Shown here one piece after another: positions 1-8,537 of a stretch of 64,000 bases of DNA (within the stretch, counting starts at the first letter, position 1; each line of letters begins with the position of its first letter). This DNA is from Steroidobacteraceae bacterium (GTDB taxonomy: Bacteria > Pseudomonadota > Gammaproteobacteria > Steroidobacterales > Steroidobacteraceae): NCBI GenBank assembly GCA_025458865.1, contig JALORP010000011.1, positions 37,848 to 101,847 on the forward strand. Direction: 5' to 3'. Position numbers and translations under genes: made by a program. Below the pieces are notes generated by a model. That model was not told where the DNA came from and did no database searches. It saw only the letters and a list, made by a program, of their open reading frames with translations.

Positions 1-1676
1 GCCTCGAAGGCGTCGTTGCGCTCGGGCATGCCCTCGAGCGCCTGCGTGACGGCCCGCGTCCGCGTTCGCGCGTCGAACAGCCGGGCGTCGAGCTCGCGCA
101 GCGAACGGCGCGCGTGCCAGGCGCGCAGGCCGAAGTCGCGCTCGAGATCCCACTGCAGCACGCCGCGGGCGAGGCGCGCCTTCTCGCGCGCCTCGGCGAG
201 GGCAGGATCGTCGCCGCGTGCCGCGAGCTCGCCCTCGACGCCGGCGAGCATCGAGAGCAGGCGCTGCTCGTCGGCGTCCGCCAGCGCCGCGGGGTCACGA
301 TCGCGCAGCGCCGCGTCCAGCCGCGACTTGAGCGCATCCCGCCGGGCGTCGAGCGCCTCGACGTCCACGCCGCCCAGGACCTCCCCGGCCGCAGGGACCT
401 TGGCGTCGAAGGCGCGGCGGCGTGCATCCACCATGTGCGCGAACACGTCGAGGCTGTCGCGCCAGCCGGCGAGGTTGCGCCCCAGGAAATCGAGCGAGCG
501 GTAGTTCTTGAGCGCCTCCTGGAACTCGTGTCCAGCCAGCAGGTGGTAGAGGTAGCGCGACTCGGGCGCATCCGGCAGCGTCGCGAGCTGCCAGAACCAG
601 CCCTGCCCCTCCTCCTTGTCCGCGGTGAGCACCGCCTCAAGCATGCGCCCCGCGCGTATGGCGGCGATGGACTCGTCCAGGCGGGCGCGCTCCTCGTCGT
701 AGGCCCGGATCGCCCGCTCGTACAGCTCCGCGGCCTGCCCCTGGGCATCGAGCCTCGCATAAGCGTAGGGGACGGCGAGATAGGACTCCTGCACGGCGGC
801 ATCCAGCAGCCCGCGGCCCTGCAGCTCGAGCCAGGGAGCGAGCGCCTCCGAGTAGCGCTCGAGCGCCGCGTCGGCCCATCCGGCGCCGAGCAGCGCCTTG
901 CTCGACTGCGGGCCGGCCAGTCGCACCCGCTCGAGGACGGCTCGAGCCTCGAGCGGACGGTCCGCCTGCAGCATCGCGTAGGCGGCCGCAACGTTGGCCT
1001 TGTCCCGCAGCGACTTCAACTCCTCGCTGCTCGCGGCCATCTGGCCCACGGACTGCAGCAGCGCGAGGCCCTGGTCCACGCGCCCGGCGCGAACCAGCGC
1101 CACGCCGAGGTTGAAACGGCCGTACGCGGTCCACGCCTCCGGACCACTCCAGCCGGACAGCTCGGCCACCGCCTCGTCGTAGCGGCCCCGGTACATCAGG
1201 CCCTGCGCCAGCAGCAGCCGGCGCTCGGCGTCGAGCTCGGCCGGCAGCGAAGCCCCCGCGCGGCGCAGGGCGCGATCCGCCTCGTCGAAGTAGCTGCGGG
1301 CGTAGAGCACCCGGCCGAGGTGGAACCACGCGCGGTCGCGCACGGCCGGCGGCGTCGTCTCCCGCGCAAGCAGCCGCTCGAAGACCTCGGCCGCGCGGGC
1401 GTGCTGCCCGAAGGACAGGTACATGCCACCGAGCAACAGCTCGGCGTCGTCGGCGTGAGGCGCCATGTGCCCCTGGGCGGCATAGGACTCGGCGCGCACG
1501 ATCGCGTCGAAGTACTCGCCCTGGTAGAAGTGGAACAGGACGTCCCCGTAGTGAAGGTCGCCCAGCGCGACGGGCGGCAGGCCGCCGGGATCGGCAGCCT
1601 CCTGCGCCCGCGCAGCCGGCGCGGCGAAGCCGAGCGCCGCGGCGGCGAGCCACACCCCGAGCCGGCCGGCGCTCAC
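1..1676 (-). CDS. TPR-repeat exported protein, C-terminus beyond window
   Basis: This gene is absent from the ORF track. It begins with GTG at 1676, two bases after the stop of the upstream gene, and runs off the left edge after about 558 codons without a stop. The N-terminus is a signal peptide (hydrophobic stretch ending ARAQ, about residues 1-24). The body is helical and rich in TPR-like pairs with Ala/Leu/Tyr/Gly at repeat positions, for example around AWFHLGRVLYARSYFDEA. The more distal part is charged and probably coiled-coil. Tight spacing makes it the third gene of an operon with the anchored protein and the TlpA-like protein. TPR proteins usually scaffold protein complexes, and here that would be in the periplasm. 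The specific partner is unknown. The downstream neighbour is not visible. Confidence 0.8.
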   Translation of the reverse strand, partial: MSAGRLGVWLAAAALGFAAPAARAQEAADPGGLPPVALGDLHYGDVLFHFYQGEYFDAIVRAESYAAQGHMAPHADDAELLLGGMYLSFGQHARAAEVFERLLARETTPPAVRDRAWFHLGRVLYARSYFDEADRALRRAGASLPAELDAERRLLLAQGLMYRGRYDEAVAELSGWSGPEAWTAYGRFNLGVALVRAGRVDQGLALLQSVGQMAASSEELKSLRDKANVAAAYAMLQADRPLEARAVLERVRLAGPQSSKALLGAGWADAALERYSEALAPWLELQGRGLLDAAVQESYLAVPYAYARLDAQGQAAELYERAIRAYDEERARLDESIAAIRAGRMLEAVLTADKEEGQGWFWQLATLPDAPESRYLYHLLAGHEFQEALKNYRSLDFLGRNLAGWRDSLDVFAHMVDARRRAFDAKVPAAGEVLGGVDVEALDARRDALKSRLDAALRDRDPAALADADEQRLLSMLAGVEGELAARGDDPALAEAREKARLARGVLQWDLERDFGLRAWHARRSLRELDARLFDARTRTRAVTQALEGMPERNDAFE

Positions 1677-1678
1677 GG

Positions 1679-2293
1679 TCAATCCCACTCCCGGACCACG
1701 AACTCCGGCTGCAGCTTCTGTACGCGGTCGCTGATCCTGAGCTCGACGTACTTGGCGCCGACTCCCTTGTCGATCTCGAGCGTCGCTCCGCGCCGGTAGT
1801 CGCGTCCATGCGGGCCGACGCCCGTGAAGAACGCGGAGAGCTCGTGCTTGCCCGCCTTCAGGTTGCCGAGCCATACGCGGTGCACGCCGCCGCGCGCGAG
1901 CGCATCCACCTCGCGCCCGGTGTAGAGGTAGTTCGTCACTTCCTTGCCGTTCAGGACGATCTGAACGGAGTCGAGGCCGAAGAAGGTGCCGACATCCATG
2001 GAGACGAACACGGCCAACTGGGTATTCGCGGGGAACAGCAGTTCTTCCTCGAGCAGGAACAGGTCGCGGTTGAGATCCACGACCTGCTGCTTCAGCGCCC
2101 CCACCTCCCCGTCGAGCGAGCGGATGTCGGCAGGCGCATCGTCGGCGAGCGCCACCAGCGCGCCGAGCGCGAGCACGGCCGCGGCGATCGCGGCGATCCA
2201 GGCGCCGGAGCGCCGGCGGCGGTAGGTCGCGCGGAGCCGCCGCTCAGGGCCGGCCAGGTAGGCGCTTGCGATTCCCGGGCTGTCGATCGGCAT
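1679..2293 (-). CDS. Membrane-anchored coiled-coil periplasmic protein
   Basis: The 204-residue protein has a basic N-terminus (RRRR at about 25-28), one membrane segment at about residues 31-50, and a short coiled coil at about 58-86. A compact beta-rich periplasmic domain follows (about 92-204) with an Ig/PEGA-like look, containing VFVSMDVGTFFGLDSV and YVELRI. This predicts a type II inner-membrane anchor exposing a small beta domain. It lies 12 bases after the TlpA-like gene and two bases before the TPR gene, so the three are almost certainly co-transcribed. AGGAAAACAGGAC precedes the ATG. No family is recognised with confidence. A scaffold or substrate-presenting subunit of an envelope complex is inference. 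Confidence 0.8.
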   Translation of the reverse strand: MPIDSPGIASAYLAGPERRLRATYRRRRSGAWIAAIAAAVLALGALVALADDAPADIRSLDGEVGALKQQVVDLNRDLFLLEEELLFPANTQLAVFVSMDVGTFFGLDSVQIVLNGKEVTNYLYTGREVDALARGGVHRVWLGNLKAGKHELSAFFTGVGPHGRDYRRGATLEIDKGVGAKYVELRISDRVQKLQPEFVVREWD

Positions 2294-2305
2294 GTCCTGT
2301 TTTCC

Positions 2306-2914
2306 TCACTCGTCCAGCAGGCTGCGCAGGTCGGCGAGCATCGCCCGCTCCCCGCGCGCATCGAGTTCTCCATAGGCGAAGCGCACCACGCCGCCCCGGT
2401 CCACGAGCAGCAGCATCGGCAGCGCGCGCGGCCGGTAGACCTTGGCCACGGCCCTGCCCCTGTCGTGCAGCTGGGGGTAGCCCGCGCCCAGCGCGTCCGT
2501 GATGGAGCGCGCCTCGGCGGGATCCTCGTCGAGCACGATGCCGTAGGCCGCGAGCCCGGCCGCGGCATAGGTCGACCTCAGGCGCTCCAGCCGCTCGATC
2601 TCGTTGCGACAGGCGCCGCACCAGCTGCCCCAGAACAGCAGGGCGACCACCTCGCCACGGTGCTCCGACAGGCGGTGGTTGCGACCGTCGAGCGCCTTCA
2701 GCGCAAAGTCGGGCGCAGGGCCCGGCTCCGCGGCCAGGGCGGGAACCGATGGCCCGCCGGCCACGAGCAGCACCGCGGCGGCCAGCAACGCTGCCCACCG
2801 CCTGCCTGCACTGGCTCCACCATGCGACCGCGACGCCACCCTGCGCTCCCTTGCCTCGCCCGTGCCCTGACTGTCGCCATACGACTGCCCGAGCTTACCG
2901 CAGCAACGTGACAT
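2306..2914 (-). CDS. TlpA-like thioredoxin-fold protein
   Basis: A membrane or signal segment lies at about residues 40-62. It is followed by an AhpC/TSA-TlpA domain with the redox motif WCGAC at about 98-102 and the cis-proline stretch ALPMLLLVD at about 164-172. Family members are periplasmic disulfide reductases serving cytochrome c maturation or other exported thiol proteins. The ATG at 2914 gives 202 residues. A GTG at codon 26 preceded by AAGGGAG is a credible alternative start and would put the hydrophobic segment nearer the N-terminus. It is the first gene of the three-gene minus-strand operon and lies just downstream of a cluster of haem proteins, which fits a role in keeping CxxCH thiols reduced (inference). 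Confidence 0.85.
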   Translation of the reverse strand: MSRCCGKLGQSYGDSQGTGEARERRVASRSHGGASAGRRWAALLAAAVLLVAGGPSVPALAAEPGPAPDFALKALDGRNHRLSEHRGEVVALLFWGSWCGACRNEIERLERLRSTYAAAGLAAYGIVLDEDPAEARSITDALGAGYPQLHDRGRAVAKVYRPRALPMLLLVDRGGVVRFAYGELDARGERAMLADLRSLLDE

Positions 2915-2976
2915 AACGCTGCCACGGCCGCCACCTCGAAGGCCTTGACCCGCGTCGCAGTTCGGCGACGCGCCGG

Positions 2977-4578
2977 TCAGGTAATCCGGCCATTCACGAT
3001 GGGATTGAAGGCAATGAGGCTGTCCTGGAGGGAGGCCGAGCCGAGTCCGTTGGTCCGGAAGAGCGTGGAGAAGCTCCCCTGCTCGCCGTGCAGGGCCAGG
3101 TAGTTCAGCACGACCGTCTCGACCAGCAGGTTCACGTTGTTCGCCGCCGGCGTGGAGGAGGTCTCCACCGAGCCATCGGGCCTGAACCAGCCGATCTGCT
3201 GGTGCTGTTCCGCAGGCCGGCCGTCGCCGGTGTAGAGCTGCGGCCGGCCGTTCGGGCTGTAAACCAGGAAGAACGACGCCGCCGTCTGCTGGTTGTCGCT
3301 GGTCCACATGAACTTGCCGCGGCCGTCCGCGGTGTTGTCCACCTGGCCGCTGGCCGACAACGAGCCGTCGCTGAAGACATAGAGCATCAGCGGCACGCCG
3401 CGGCGGGCGGCGTATTCGAGGCAGGCGCCCATGCAGCGACCCGCGCGGTAGTCGCGGATCTCGCCCGTGGCGCGGCCCTGGCCGTGGTAGTCGTACCCAC
3501 CCATGGTGATGGTCCCGGCGCCGGCGTAACCGTTGACCACCAGCTTCATCACCGCCGCGGTCTTGCGGAACTCGGCATCGGCGTCGAACTCGGCGCGGCT
3601 GAAGATGCCGCCTGCGCCGACGATGTCCGGGTCCAGTTCGGGATTCAGCGCCGAGGGGTCGCCGTACCGGTCGGCGAGGTCCGCCGACTTGACGTAATTG
3701 CAGCGGACCATTTCCTTGATCACTTCGTCGCGGGTGATCCCGGTGTTGACCCGGCCGAGCTTGCGGTCCGACAGTCGCTGGATGGACTCCATCACCGCCA
3801 CCGCGTCGTCCTGGTCCAGCAGGCCGACCAGCTTGCCGGTATCCACCAGGCCGGTGACGTCGCTGGTGCGGTCCACCTTCGTCGGGGTGACGGAGGGGTC
3901 GATCATCCCGGCCGGCGCCATGGAGTTGCCGCCCGACTCCGAGGCGCGCGAGCCGATCAGGGTCAGCAGCTCGCCGTCCGCGCCGGCCTTGTAGATGCCG
4001 TACATCGGGTTGTGCGGGTTGTTGCCGGTGTCGTTCTCCGAGCGCGCCGGGATGACGGCGCCGTTCGTGCCGGCGATGGCCATCGGCGAGACCCGGTCGA
4101 GAATGCCCCGCAGGAAGGCGCTGTCCGAGTGGAAGCGCAGGCCCAGCTGGTCGTTGATCCAGGTGTTGGTCGGGCTGGTCGGGTTCGGCGCGCCCGGGAC
4201 CATGTCGCCGGGCAGGCCCTGCCGGCCGTAGCCGGCGACGGAGAGCAGGTCGAGCTGGCCGCCGCGGCCGCCGGCGAGCACGTTCGAGCCAACCATGTTG
4301 GCGCCACCGGCAAGGTCGATGCAGATGAACGGGATGCGGCCCGCTCCCTGAACCGCGATGCCGCAGCGCTGCTTGAGCAGCTCCAGGTCGGGCGAGAGGG
4401 CCGCCTCGGCCGCACGCGGGTTGGCGAACAGGCCGAACACGGTCGGTGCGACCACCGTGGCGCTGCCGGCCATGAGCCCCTGCGCGATGAACTGGCGGCG
4501 CGTCACGGGCCGCGGATGGTCGGGCTGGCGGATCGGCTCGTCCGGGTGGAGGGGTCCGCGCCTGCGTTTCCTGAACAT
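2977..4578 (-). CDS. Tat-exported DUF1501 family protein
   Basis: The 533-residue protein starts with a twin-arginine signal (TRRQF at about 26-30, then a hydrophobic stretch and an Ala-rich cleavage region). Sequence after cleavage matches the DUF1501 family, which has an alkaline-phosphatase/sulfatase-like fold: PFICIDLAGGANMVGSN, AGTITMGGYDYHGQ and LMLYVFSDGS. Family members are exported and of unknown biochemical role, and are commonly encoded beside exported c-type cytochromes of the planctomycete-cytochrome type, as here. The longer ORF-track entry to 6099 is a run-on through the neighbouring gene in another frame. The ATG at 4578 has GAGG about nine bases upstream and sits 38 bases after the preceding gene. 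Tat export suggests cytoplasmic folding or cofactor loading. Confidence 0.88.
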   Translation of the reverse strand: MFRKRRRGPLHPDEPIRQPDHPRPVTRRQFIAQGLMAGSATVVAPTVFGLFANPRAAEAALSPDLELLKQRCGIAVQGAGRIPFICIDLAGGANMVGSNVLAGGRGGQLDLLSVAGYGRQGLPGDMVPGAPNPTSPTNTWINDQLGLRFHSDSAFLRGILDRVSPMAIAGTNGAVIPARSENDTGNNPHNPMYGIYKAGADGELLTLIGSRASESGGNSMAPAGMIDPSVTPTKVDRTSDVTGLVDTGKLVGLLDQDDAVAVMESIQRLSDRKLGRVNTGITRDEVIKEMVRCNYVKSADLADRYGDPSALNPELDPDIVGAGGIFSRAEFDADAEFRKTAAVMKLVVNGYAGAGTITMGGYDYHGQGRATGEIRDYRAGRCMGACLEYAARRGVPLMLYVFSDGSLSASGQVDNTADGRGKFMWTSDNQQTAASFFLVYSPNGRPQLYTGDGRPAEQHQQIGWFRPDGSVETSSTPAANNVNLLVETVVLNYLALHGEQGSFSTLFRTNGLGSASLQDSLIAFNPIVNGRIT

Positions 4579-4616
4579 GTCCCTGTGCCTCTTTTCAGTT
4601 TCCAAGTCGATCCGGG

Positions 4617-7091
4617 TCAATGCAGCAGCGTGGCAGCGCTGCCCAGCACCGCGGCGCAGCTGGCCTTGACCACCGTCGCGGTCCGACCTGCCGGGCAGCT
4701 GCCGCCGCAGGCGGTCAGCCGGCCCATCAACGACTCGAGCTCCGTGCGGATCTCGTCGGCCGACGGCTGGGTAGCGATGCCGCTGCCCACCGCCCTGCTC
4801 ACCAGCGGCCCGATCACCAGCTCGCGCTCCCCGGGCGTGTCGAAGGCCTGACCCGCGGGCGCCGCGAAGTTGAAGCCGGGGAAGAACGTGTCGCGCCTGC
4901 CCGGGTCGTCCACCAGCGAGTTGCAGACCTCGATGGCCATCTGCGCAACGCCGATCTGGTGCGAGGACAGGAAGCCCTCGATGCCGTCGGCGGTGGGCAG
5001 CTGCTGCTTGATCCGCTCGTAGGTCTCGTCCACGGCCGGGTCGGTGCGCGGCACGCCGGTCATCTCGGACATCGAGGCGGCGATGCGCTCGAAGGTCCTC
5101 ATGCCCACGCGCGGCTGCGGCTGGCCGTCCGCCGGCGGCGGCGGCGCGATCGGCGGCGCCTCGGTGTGGGTGTGCGAACGATTGCCGATTTGCTCGAAGC
5201 TCAGGAAGAACTGGTCGAGCGCCGGGCCCTTGTCGAGGCCGATGACCGTGCCGATCTGGGCGAGCGGGAAGCCCGTCGGCGACTCGTAGCCGGCGGCATT
5301 CACCGTCGCGTCCACCGAGACGAAGGCCTGGCCGACCTTGGCCTCGGCGCCGTTGATGCCGAGACGCACGCCCTTCAGCCGCAGCCCGTCGAGCGTCGCC
5401 GGCGCGGCCCCTGGCGTGAGCCTGACGACCGACGGCTTCTCGAACAGGTAGCCGTAGCTGTCGAACTGGCTCGCCTCGAGCAGCACGTAGCTGTCCGGGA
5501 TGTCGGTGAGGTGCGCAACGCTGAACAGCATGTAGAAGCGCTCGCCGACGCCTGCCTCGAAGTTCTGCAGGATCTGCGGCTGCGTGAGCGCGCGGTTGTG
5601 GACCGCGACCAGCCGGATGACGCCCTGCCACTGGCGGTCGCCGGAGACCTCGTTGCCCAGGACCAGCGCGAAGGTGTCGTTCCAGTCGGCGAGTGAGCCG
5701 CCGCCCTGCGGATCGCTGCCGGTCACCAGCTCGCCGTTCACGTAGATGCGGCGGCCCTCGACGGGGTCGTAGGTCGCCACCACGTGCTGCAGCGTCGCCT
5801 GCAGGACCTGCCGCGCCGAGGGCGTGGACAGCTGCGGCGCGCCGTTGGCGCCGGTCGTGCTGCTGCGGTTCATGAAGTCGTAGTCGTACATCGTCTGGCC
5901 GAGCGTGAAGTTCCGGGCGGTCGTGCCGCCGGAGTAGCTGACGATGTACGCGTCCTCCTGCACGACGTTGGCCGGCGCGACCCAGGCCTCGACGGAGTAC
6001 TCCCCGGTCGCCTTGATCAGGTCGTGCAGCTTGCGGCTGCCGGTCGTCGAGGACTGCAGCTTGCCGCTCCTCACGTTGACGCCCCAGCCTCCGACCCACT
6101 CCACGTCACCGGACATGTTGAGGTTGGCCGCCGGCTCGACGCCGCTGGTGTCGTAAGCGACCGTACCGGTGCCGGTCTTGAACTCGAACAGCGCGATGAC
6201 GCTGCTGTCGAAGCGGTTGCCGCCGCTCGCGACCGTGCCTTCGTAGAGCGACAGCGCCTTGGACACGAGGAGCGTCGGGTCGACCTGGGTCAGCGGGACG
6301 CTGTTAGCGAACTGGCGGATCGCCGCTTCCATGGCGTTCGCGTTCTGCTGGCAGTCGCCCCAGCAGTTGTGGAACTCCTCGCGCAGGCGGACCACGAAGC
6401 GCGACAGCTCGGGCGCGTCGAGGTTGATTCGAGGCCGGGCCGCCGAGTAGGCGATGTCCACGTCGCGCTCAGCGAAGAACGGCGACTGCGCCGGCTGGCC
6501 GCCGGAGACGTGGCAGCGCGAGCAGTTCTGCTCGAGCAGCGGATACACCGTGGTGGCGAAGCTGCCCGGGCTGGCCGGGAAGGACTTGCTGGCGCCGACG
6601 TCGCGCAGCGGCGGCGGCTGCAGCGCGATCTCGCGCGTGCCGCCGACGGTCGCGCCGGCCCAGTTGCGGATCCACACCGTCAGCTGGTCGGCGCACGCGG
6701 AGTCGGCCCCGAGCCAGCAGTTGTGGCCGCCGCCCACCTTGGAGACCATCCGCGAGCCGCGCGGGTCGTTGAGGTTGACGACGCCGTTGGCGGCCTCGTA
6801 GGCGAGATTGATGTCGTCCCGGCGCGCGAACTGCGGCGACTGCCCGCCCTGGCCGTGGCAGGAACCGCAGCGGTTGTTGGCCTGCAGGTTGTCCCAGACG
6901 TTCAGCTTGAACGACTGCACGTCCTGGCTCGCGGGCGGCGGCCCGCTGTAGCCGGCCGGCGGCGGCGCGCTGGTGACCGGGTTCTCCTGGACGGGGGCCC
7001 CGCCGCCGCAGGCGGCCGCGAGCCAGCCGATCGCTGCGACTGTCAGTGCGGCGCGCAGGCCGCGGAGCGAGAAGGAATCCTTGGTGTTCAT
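4617..7091 (-). CDS. Dihaem c-type lipoprotein with LamG/concanavalin-like domain
   Basis: The 824-residue protein has a lipobox (LAAAC, Cys28) and two haem c attachment motifs, CGSCH at about 75-79 and CSRCH at about 190-194, each followed by a similar repeat unit (FARRDDINLAY and FAERDVDIAY). These are tandem cytochrome-like modules. A LamG/concanavalin-A-like jelly-roll follows at about residues 300-480, then a long C-terminal region of unknown fold containing a Pro-rich linker. The product should be anchored in the outer or inner membrane facing the periplasm or outside, with carbohydrate- or protein-binding capacity coupled to electron transfer. A strong GAGGAG Shine-Dalgarno precedes the ATG, 11 bases after the upstream cytochrome gene. 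It forms an operon with the DUF1501 gene. Confidence 0.85.
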   Translation of the reverse strand: MNTKDSFSLRGLRAALTVAAIGWLAAACGGGAPVQENPVTSAPPPAGYSGPPPASQDVQSFKLNVWDNLQANNRCGSCHGQGGQSPQFARRDDINLAYEAANGVVNLNDPRGSRMVSKVGGGHNCWLGADSACADQLTVWIRNWAGATVGGTREIALQPPPLRDVGASKSFPASPGSFATTVYPLLEQNCSRCHVSGGQPAQSPFFAERDVDIAYSAARPRINLDAPELSRFVVRLREEFHNCWGDCQQNANAMEAAIRQFANSVPLTQVDPTLLVSKALSLYEGTVASGGNRFDSSVIALFEFKTGTGTVAYDTSGVEPAANLNMSGDVEWVGGWGVNVRSGKLQSSTTGSRKLHDLIKATGEYSVEAWVAPANVVQEDAYIVSYSGGTTARNFTLGQTMYDYDFMNRSSTTGANGAPQLSTPSARQVLQATLQHVVATYDPVEGRRIYVNGELVTGSDPQGGGSLADWNDTFALVLGNEVSGDRQWQGVIRLVAVHNRALTQPQILQNFEAGVGERFYMLFSVAHLTDIPDSYVLLEASQFDSYGYLFEKPSVVRLTPGAAPATLDGLRLKGVRLGINGAEAKVGQAFVSVDATVNAAGYESPTGFPLAQIGTVIGLDKGPALDQFFLSFEQIGNRSHTHTEAPPIAPPPPADGQPQPRVGMRTFERIAASMSEMTGVPRTDPAVDETYERIKQQLPTADGIEGFLSSHQIGVAQMAIEVCNSLVDDPGRRDTFFPGFNFAAPAGQAFDTPGERELVIGPLVSRAVGSGIATQPSADEIRTELESLMGRLTACGGSCPAGRTATVVKASCAAVLGSAATLLH

Positions 7092-7102
7092 GCCCTTTCT
7101 CC

Positions 7103-8284
7103 TCACTCGCCCATGCAGAAAGCGGCGGACTCGGCGAACACCTGCCTCAGCCGGTACCCGCCAGAGCGGAACGAGGACACCATCGAGGCGACCTGCGCGC
7201 GGTCGGCGGCGTCTGTCGGCGTGCGCAGGCACACCGTGCGGAAAACCTTCTCGACCTGGCAGCTGGCGAATGCCTCGCTGTTGCCAAGCTCCGCGCCCAG
7301 CGAGGCGGCGCCGGCGCCACCCCCGGGCAGCGACGGGCTCCAGCCGAGCAGCGCGTTCTGGCCCGCGCGCCAGTAGTTGTCCCAGCGGTCGTTGCGGGTG
7401 ATATAGCCCGGACGGAAGGTGTCGGCGTTGATCGAGTACTTCGGGCGCACCTGCCCGGGCGTGTAGATCATGCGGCCCTGGTCCTGGTCCCAGTCGTGGT
7501 AGGCGAAGGCCTGCGCCATCGGATCCATGCCGGCGTGGCAGGTGACGCAATTGTTCAGGAACAGCCGGCTGTCGCCGCCGGGGCTGCGGCTCACGTCCTG
7601 CCGGATGCGGTCGGCCTGGCGCGAGCCGTCCTGCAGTTCCTCGAGGTCGTGGCACAGGTGGTTGAGGAGCGTGAAGCGGAACATCGCGCGGTTGGTGCCG
7701 GCGACGAAGAAAGACTCGGCTGCCGCGCGGGTGGTCATGACGCCGGCGGCGGCCTCGACCGGGAAGCCGTAGGTCCCCGACTGGGTTCGCCGCTGAAGCA
7801 CGCTCTTGAGGTCGGCGTGCCGGCGTTCGAGCGCCTCGTAGTGCGCGTTGCTCGAGACGCTCGGCGCGGGCACCCCGGACACTCCGTTGCCGACGTACAG
7901 TATGTCGGCGGAGAGCAGCTCGTTCATCGGCACGTCGTCGCGCACCATGCCGATGAAGGTGGCGACGTAGTCGTTGAGAGGTGCGAACACCGTGCGGTCG
8001 CGGTTGGTCCACGGCATCGCGAGGTTCTTGAGGGTGACCGAGTAGAACGCCGGGTGCTCCATCGCACGGAAGGCCGCGTCCTGCGACCGTCCCGCCGAGA
8101 TGTCCGCGGCCATCGCGTCGAGCGTCGCGGCGGCCGCCGGCACGCCTGCGATGCGGTCGTGCATGCGCTTGGCCTGCTCGCGCGGCCCGGCCTGGGCGGC
8201 GCCGGCCGCGAGCGTCGCGGCTATGAGCCCGCACGCTGCGATGCGGATCGCATGGCCGTCGAAGATGCTTCGGTCGCGTTTCAT
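7103..8284 (-). CDS. Exported monohaem protein, DUF1588/PSCyt-like
   Basis: The 393-residue protein has a signal peptide ending about residue 32 (AAQAG) and one haem c motif, CVTCH at about 246-250, followed by AGMDPMAQAF. That last feature resembles the cytochrome module of DUF1588/DUF1585-type proteins, in which CxxCH precedes a DP(L/M)G/A sequence. Most of the chain is helical. It is the first gene of the minus-strand haem operon, with a candidate promoter about 45 bases upstream of the start. The longer ORF to 8374 includes upstream non-coding codons. ATG 8284 was chosen because it opens directly into the signal peptide. The electron donor or acceptor is unknown. Family assignment from pattern alone is moderate. 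Confidence 0.82.
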   Translation of the reverse strand: MKRDRSIFDGHAIRIAACGLIAATLAAGAAQAGPREQAKRMHDRIAGVPAAAATLDAMAADISAGRSQDAAFRAMEHPAFYSVTLKNLAMPWTNRDRTVFAPLNDYVATFIGMVRDDVPMNELLSADILYVGNGVSGVPAPSVSSNAHYEALERRHADLKSVLQRRTQSGTYGFPVEAAAGVMTTRAAAESFFVAGTNRAMFRFTLLNHLCHDLEELQDGSRQADRIRQDVSRSPGGDSRLFLNNCVTCHAGMDPMAQAFAYHDWDQDQGRMIYTPGQVRPKYSINADTFRPGYITRNDRWDNYWRAGQNALLGWSPSLPGGGAGAASLGAELGNSEAFASCQVEKVFRTVCLRTPTDAADRAQVASMVSSFRSGGYRLRQVFAESAAFCMGE

Positions 8285-8326
8285 TTGTGTGCTCCGTTCA
8301 CTCACGGCGTCCTTCAGACGGGGCCG

Positions 8327-8355
8327 ACTATAGGCAGGCGTTTCGCGCGACGTAA
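8327..8355 (-). promoter_or_regulatory. Candidate sigma70 promoter for the haem operon
   Basis: On the minus strand, TATAGT (8327-8332) is preceded after 17 bases by TTACGT (8350-8355). The -10 matches five of six consensus bases and the -35 is poor. It lies 43 bases upstream of the ATG at 8284, a reasonable leader length. No operator is evident. Confidence 0.4.
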
Positions 8356-8537
8356 TGTCTCTGAACTGCGACATTCCACGATCGGCGCGTTCACGCTAGG
8401 GTAGAAGCGTGATCTGCAGTGCGCGGAAGTGCTGTGCGCTGTGTCCCGAGGCCTGAAAGCCCCGGAAAAGTGTGAGCCCGTTGGCAGTCCGGGCGCGGTC
8501 GACGCAGACCGGCCGGGACCTCCAGGAGACGATCGAG

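Noticed and set aside
114-1799. 561-residue plus-strand ORF at the left edge
   Set aside because: Shadow of the minus-strand TPR gene; low-complexity Arg/Ala/Gly composition and no motifs.
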